This document shows positions 62,201 through 64,000 of a stretch of DNA of 64,000 nucleotides, piece after piece (within the stretch, counting starts at the first letter, position 1; each line of letters opens with the position of its first letter). Origin of the DNA: Metopolophium dirhodum (Eukaryota; Arthropoda; Insecta; Hemiptera; Aphididae); the NCBI RefSeq assembly GCF_019925205.1, contig NC_083560.1, positions 125,027,062-125,091,061 on the forward strand, read 5' to 3'. The notes below the pieces were generated by a model. It saw nothing but the letters and a program-made list of their open reading frames with translations. It had not been told where the DNA came from and did not search any database. The translations under genes and the position numbers were made by a program.

Positions 62201-63690
62201 TTGACAATACAATTTGAAAATTAGAAAATAAAAATAATTAATATTTTATAATGTATATATTTACATGTGAGTGTTTTCACAAAGTAATTTTGTGTCACGT
62301 TTTTCAAATCCCTAGTTGACATGACATTTTTCGTTTTTATTAATAAAAATATTTAGAACAAAATATAAAATATAAAAATAGTAAAATATTTGTATTTATT
62401 ATTTGTGAAAATGAGTGCGTGCGTGTGTGTGTGTCTAATTATTTTTTTTTTAGTCTGACAACCCATTTTTTAATAGAAAAATGCTTAAGTTATTAAAATA
62501 TGGTTTACAACATGGTTTCTAGAATAAATTATGATCTAGTTCAGAAGTCAAAAATAGGATTTTTCCCGTTATTTTTTTTAATTATTGATAATAGATTAAC
62601 AAAAAACCATCGGGAAATTGTATTATTTTGGTACCATCAGTTTTTGACAAATTGACTTTGTTTTTTTTTGGTGATTAAAAAAGGAATAAATTAATAGACT
62701 ATAAATGTTCTACTTTTTTTAATTTTTCTTTTAATTTAAGTCGATAAAACTTTTGTCTCAAAGAAAAAAAAGTTGACCTTTATTATTCAATTGGTTCCTC
62801 GTAAATTGTACTTACTGCAATTTTTAATTAAAATAATATTAATCGTAGAAACTTAAAACTTTTTTCATTAGACATTTTATTATTTCGTATAGGTATCTAT
62901 ATTTAAACGATTTTCAAAATGTTTACACTAATATTAAAATCGTCTTTGTATACAACGGGTTATCATTTCATTCAAAATTATCATATCTATTACAGTGACA
63001 TATACTTGGAATACCTAGATCCTAATAAATAGTAGAGCAAGATTCCCAGTTGTTTGGTATTATGAATGAAATCTGCATAAAACAAAGTGACTACCCATGT
63101 AGCAGGTATTGTACCTATATTATATAAAAAATATCTTTAAAAAAATACAAAAACACTATTACTATTGTAAACTGTGCTCAATTTTGATCATAATCTTATA
63201 AATAAGATTAGTGATAAGTGATAACATATTATTAATGTTAATTTGGAGTTTGGATGAATAATAATAATAGGAATAATACACCAAGCTTGTAAACTTTGCA
63301 GTCAAACTCGAAGAAAATGACTACTACTCGCCCACACTAAAAACTAGGTTAACCCGACATTTTACAAACGATTTATCGTTACAAATTTACAATTGATAAC
63401 AGATAAATGAAATTATTCATTGTTTTATTTTACCAAGGAGAACTGGGAATAATACTATTCATCTAAGAATAGATTGTTAATGATTTAAGTAACATGATAT
63501 TATATTATTTCCTAATTAGTGTTCATAACAAATAGAAGTTAAAATAAATCAATTATGCACCGATTCAATTGACGTAAATAAAAAGTATGAATAAATTATT
63601 AATGAATTGAAAACAATTTTTATATTATTCTAAATAACTTATTATACATTAAAAACTAAATTTACTTTGAAATTTGAACCAAGTATTAGC
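62200..63690. other. AT-rich noncoding stretch
   Basis: Nothing recognisable; a short GT-rich tract lies at about 62,417-62,434. Confidence 0.6.
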
Positions 63691-63841
63691 TATAATTAAG
63701 CTTTTTTTTTTATTTTTTAATGAAAATATATACAATCTGGTACCCTGGGGGCACAATAAGAATATAGGCTAAGATATTACATTAACCTGGGATTGATGAA
63801 AAAAGCCACCCAGTAGTGACACTTCCTATATAATTAAGCTT
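63691..63841 (-). mobile_element. Small minus-strand retroposon with 13-bp target duplication
   Basis: Identical TATAATTAAGCTT at 63,691-63,703 and 63,829-63,841 bracket a 125-bp insert. The T-run adjoining the left copy (63,702-63,718, interrupted) is a poly-A tail on the minus strand. The insert shares ordered words with 46,639-46,855 (TGAAAATATATACAATCT near the tail; ATGAAAAAAGCCACCCAGTA near the other end). It is a SINE or heavily 5'-truncated LINE; no coding sequence. Confidence 0.8.
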
Positions 63842-64000
63842 TAAAATAAATTTTTGAAACACGCCCCGATTTTAATTCAATAAAGATTAATTATTGATAT
63901 ACCTACGCATTATTACCAATCGCCTATCTATCAAGAAGTAATATTTTATGTTTATTTATAATTTTTTTTTTTTATATATAATTGTTATTTAAAGCTTGTT
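63842..64000. other. AT-rich noncoding right edge
   Basis: Nothing recognisable; T-rich at 63,962-63,974. Confidence 0.65.

Noticed and set aside
1..64000. Bacterial endosymbiont DNA, CRISPR array, or rRNA
   Set aside because: There is no dense run of genes, no ribosome-binding-site spacing, no regularly spaced direct repeats and no conserved rRNA words. AT-richness alone does not indicate a symbiont.

Overview
The window reads as nuclear DNA of an insect, most probably an aphid. It is strongly A+T-rich, full of ATT/TA microsatellites and short poly-A/T runs. The palindromic word TAGGTACCTA recurs, as do GATTCTGAGCGGAG-type interspersed repeats, both of which I associate from memory with aphid genomes. 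No multi-exon gene can be assembled with confidence. Nearly all long open frames are low-complexity or AT-rich chance frames, so the window is best read as intergenic and intronic sequence carrying old transposons, scattered CpG-rich pockets that look like promoter/5'UTR DNA, and a few tiny candidate exons.

Layout. 1-12,900: AT-rich DNA with a possible terminal exon at the left edge, a repeat copy (1,030-1,500), a fragment of a foldback-element end (836-890), and a large CpG-rich, triplet-rich pocket (6,860-8,440). That pocket is followed by a plausible first coding exon (8,447-8,466, donor GTAATT). 12,920-14,672: an old tandem duplication of about 580 bp whose left copy carries two nested MITEs, a hAT-type element (13,404-13,569) and a foldback element (13,598-14,007), while the right copy preserves both empty sites. 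20,900-30,500: a second long repeat copy, a CpG pocket with a candidate terminal exon (22,944-23,011), a pogo/Tigger-like MITE (25,677-25,827), and a long CpG-rich pocket (28,870-30,310) ending in three short non-AT-rich ORFs. 30,563-31,354: a clean non-autonomous hAT element with a perfect 8-bp target duplication; two decayed relatives lie at 36,756-36,903 and 62,014-62,200.

32,300-48,200: mostly AT-rich, with minus-strand candidate exons near 32.3 kb and 34.1 kb, another CpG pocket (40,190-41,230), a tRNA-derived SINE head (46,507-46,597) next to a minus-strand retroposon (46,639-46,855), and an unidentified coding-like block (47,654-47,812). 48,345-48,938: C-terminal part of a ZMYM1-like hAT transposase, frameshifted. 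55,265-57,500: a 5'-truncated, badly decayed Jockey-like LINE on the minus strand with recognisable reverse-transcriptase blocks. 59,946-60,131: another hAT MITE. 63,691-63,841: a small minus-strand retroposon with a 13-bp target duplication, same family as the one at 46.7 kb.

The genes do not form a pathway. The coherent story is one of transposon layering: hAT-superfamily activity dominates (one transposase relic plus several non-autonomous elements), with LINE-type machinery that could explain the SINE-like insertions. I found no CRISPR array, no rRNA, no convincing tRNA gene, and no bacterial-style operon.
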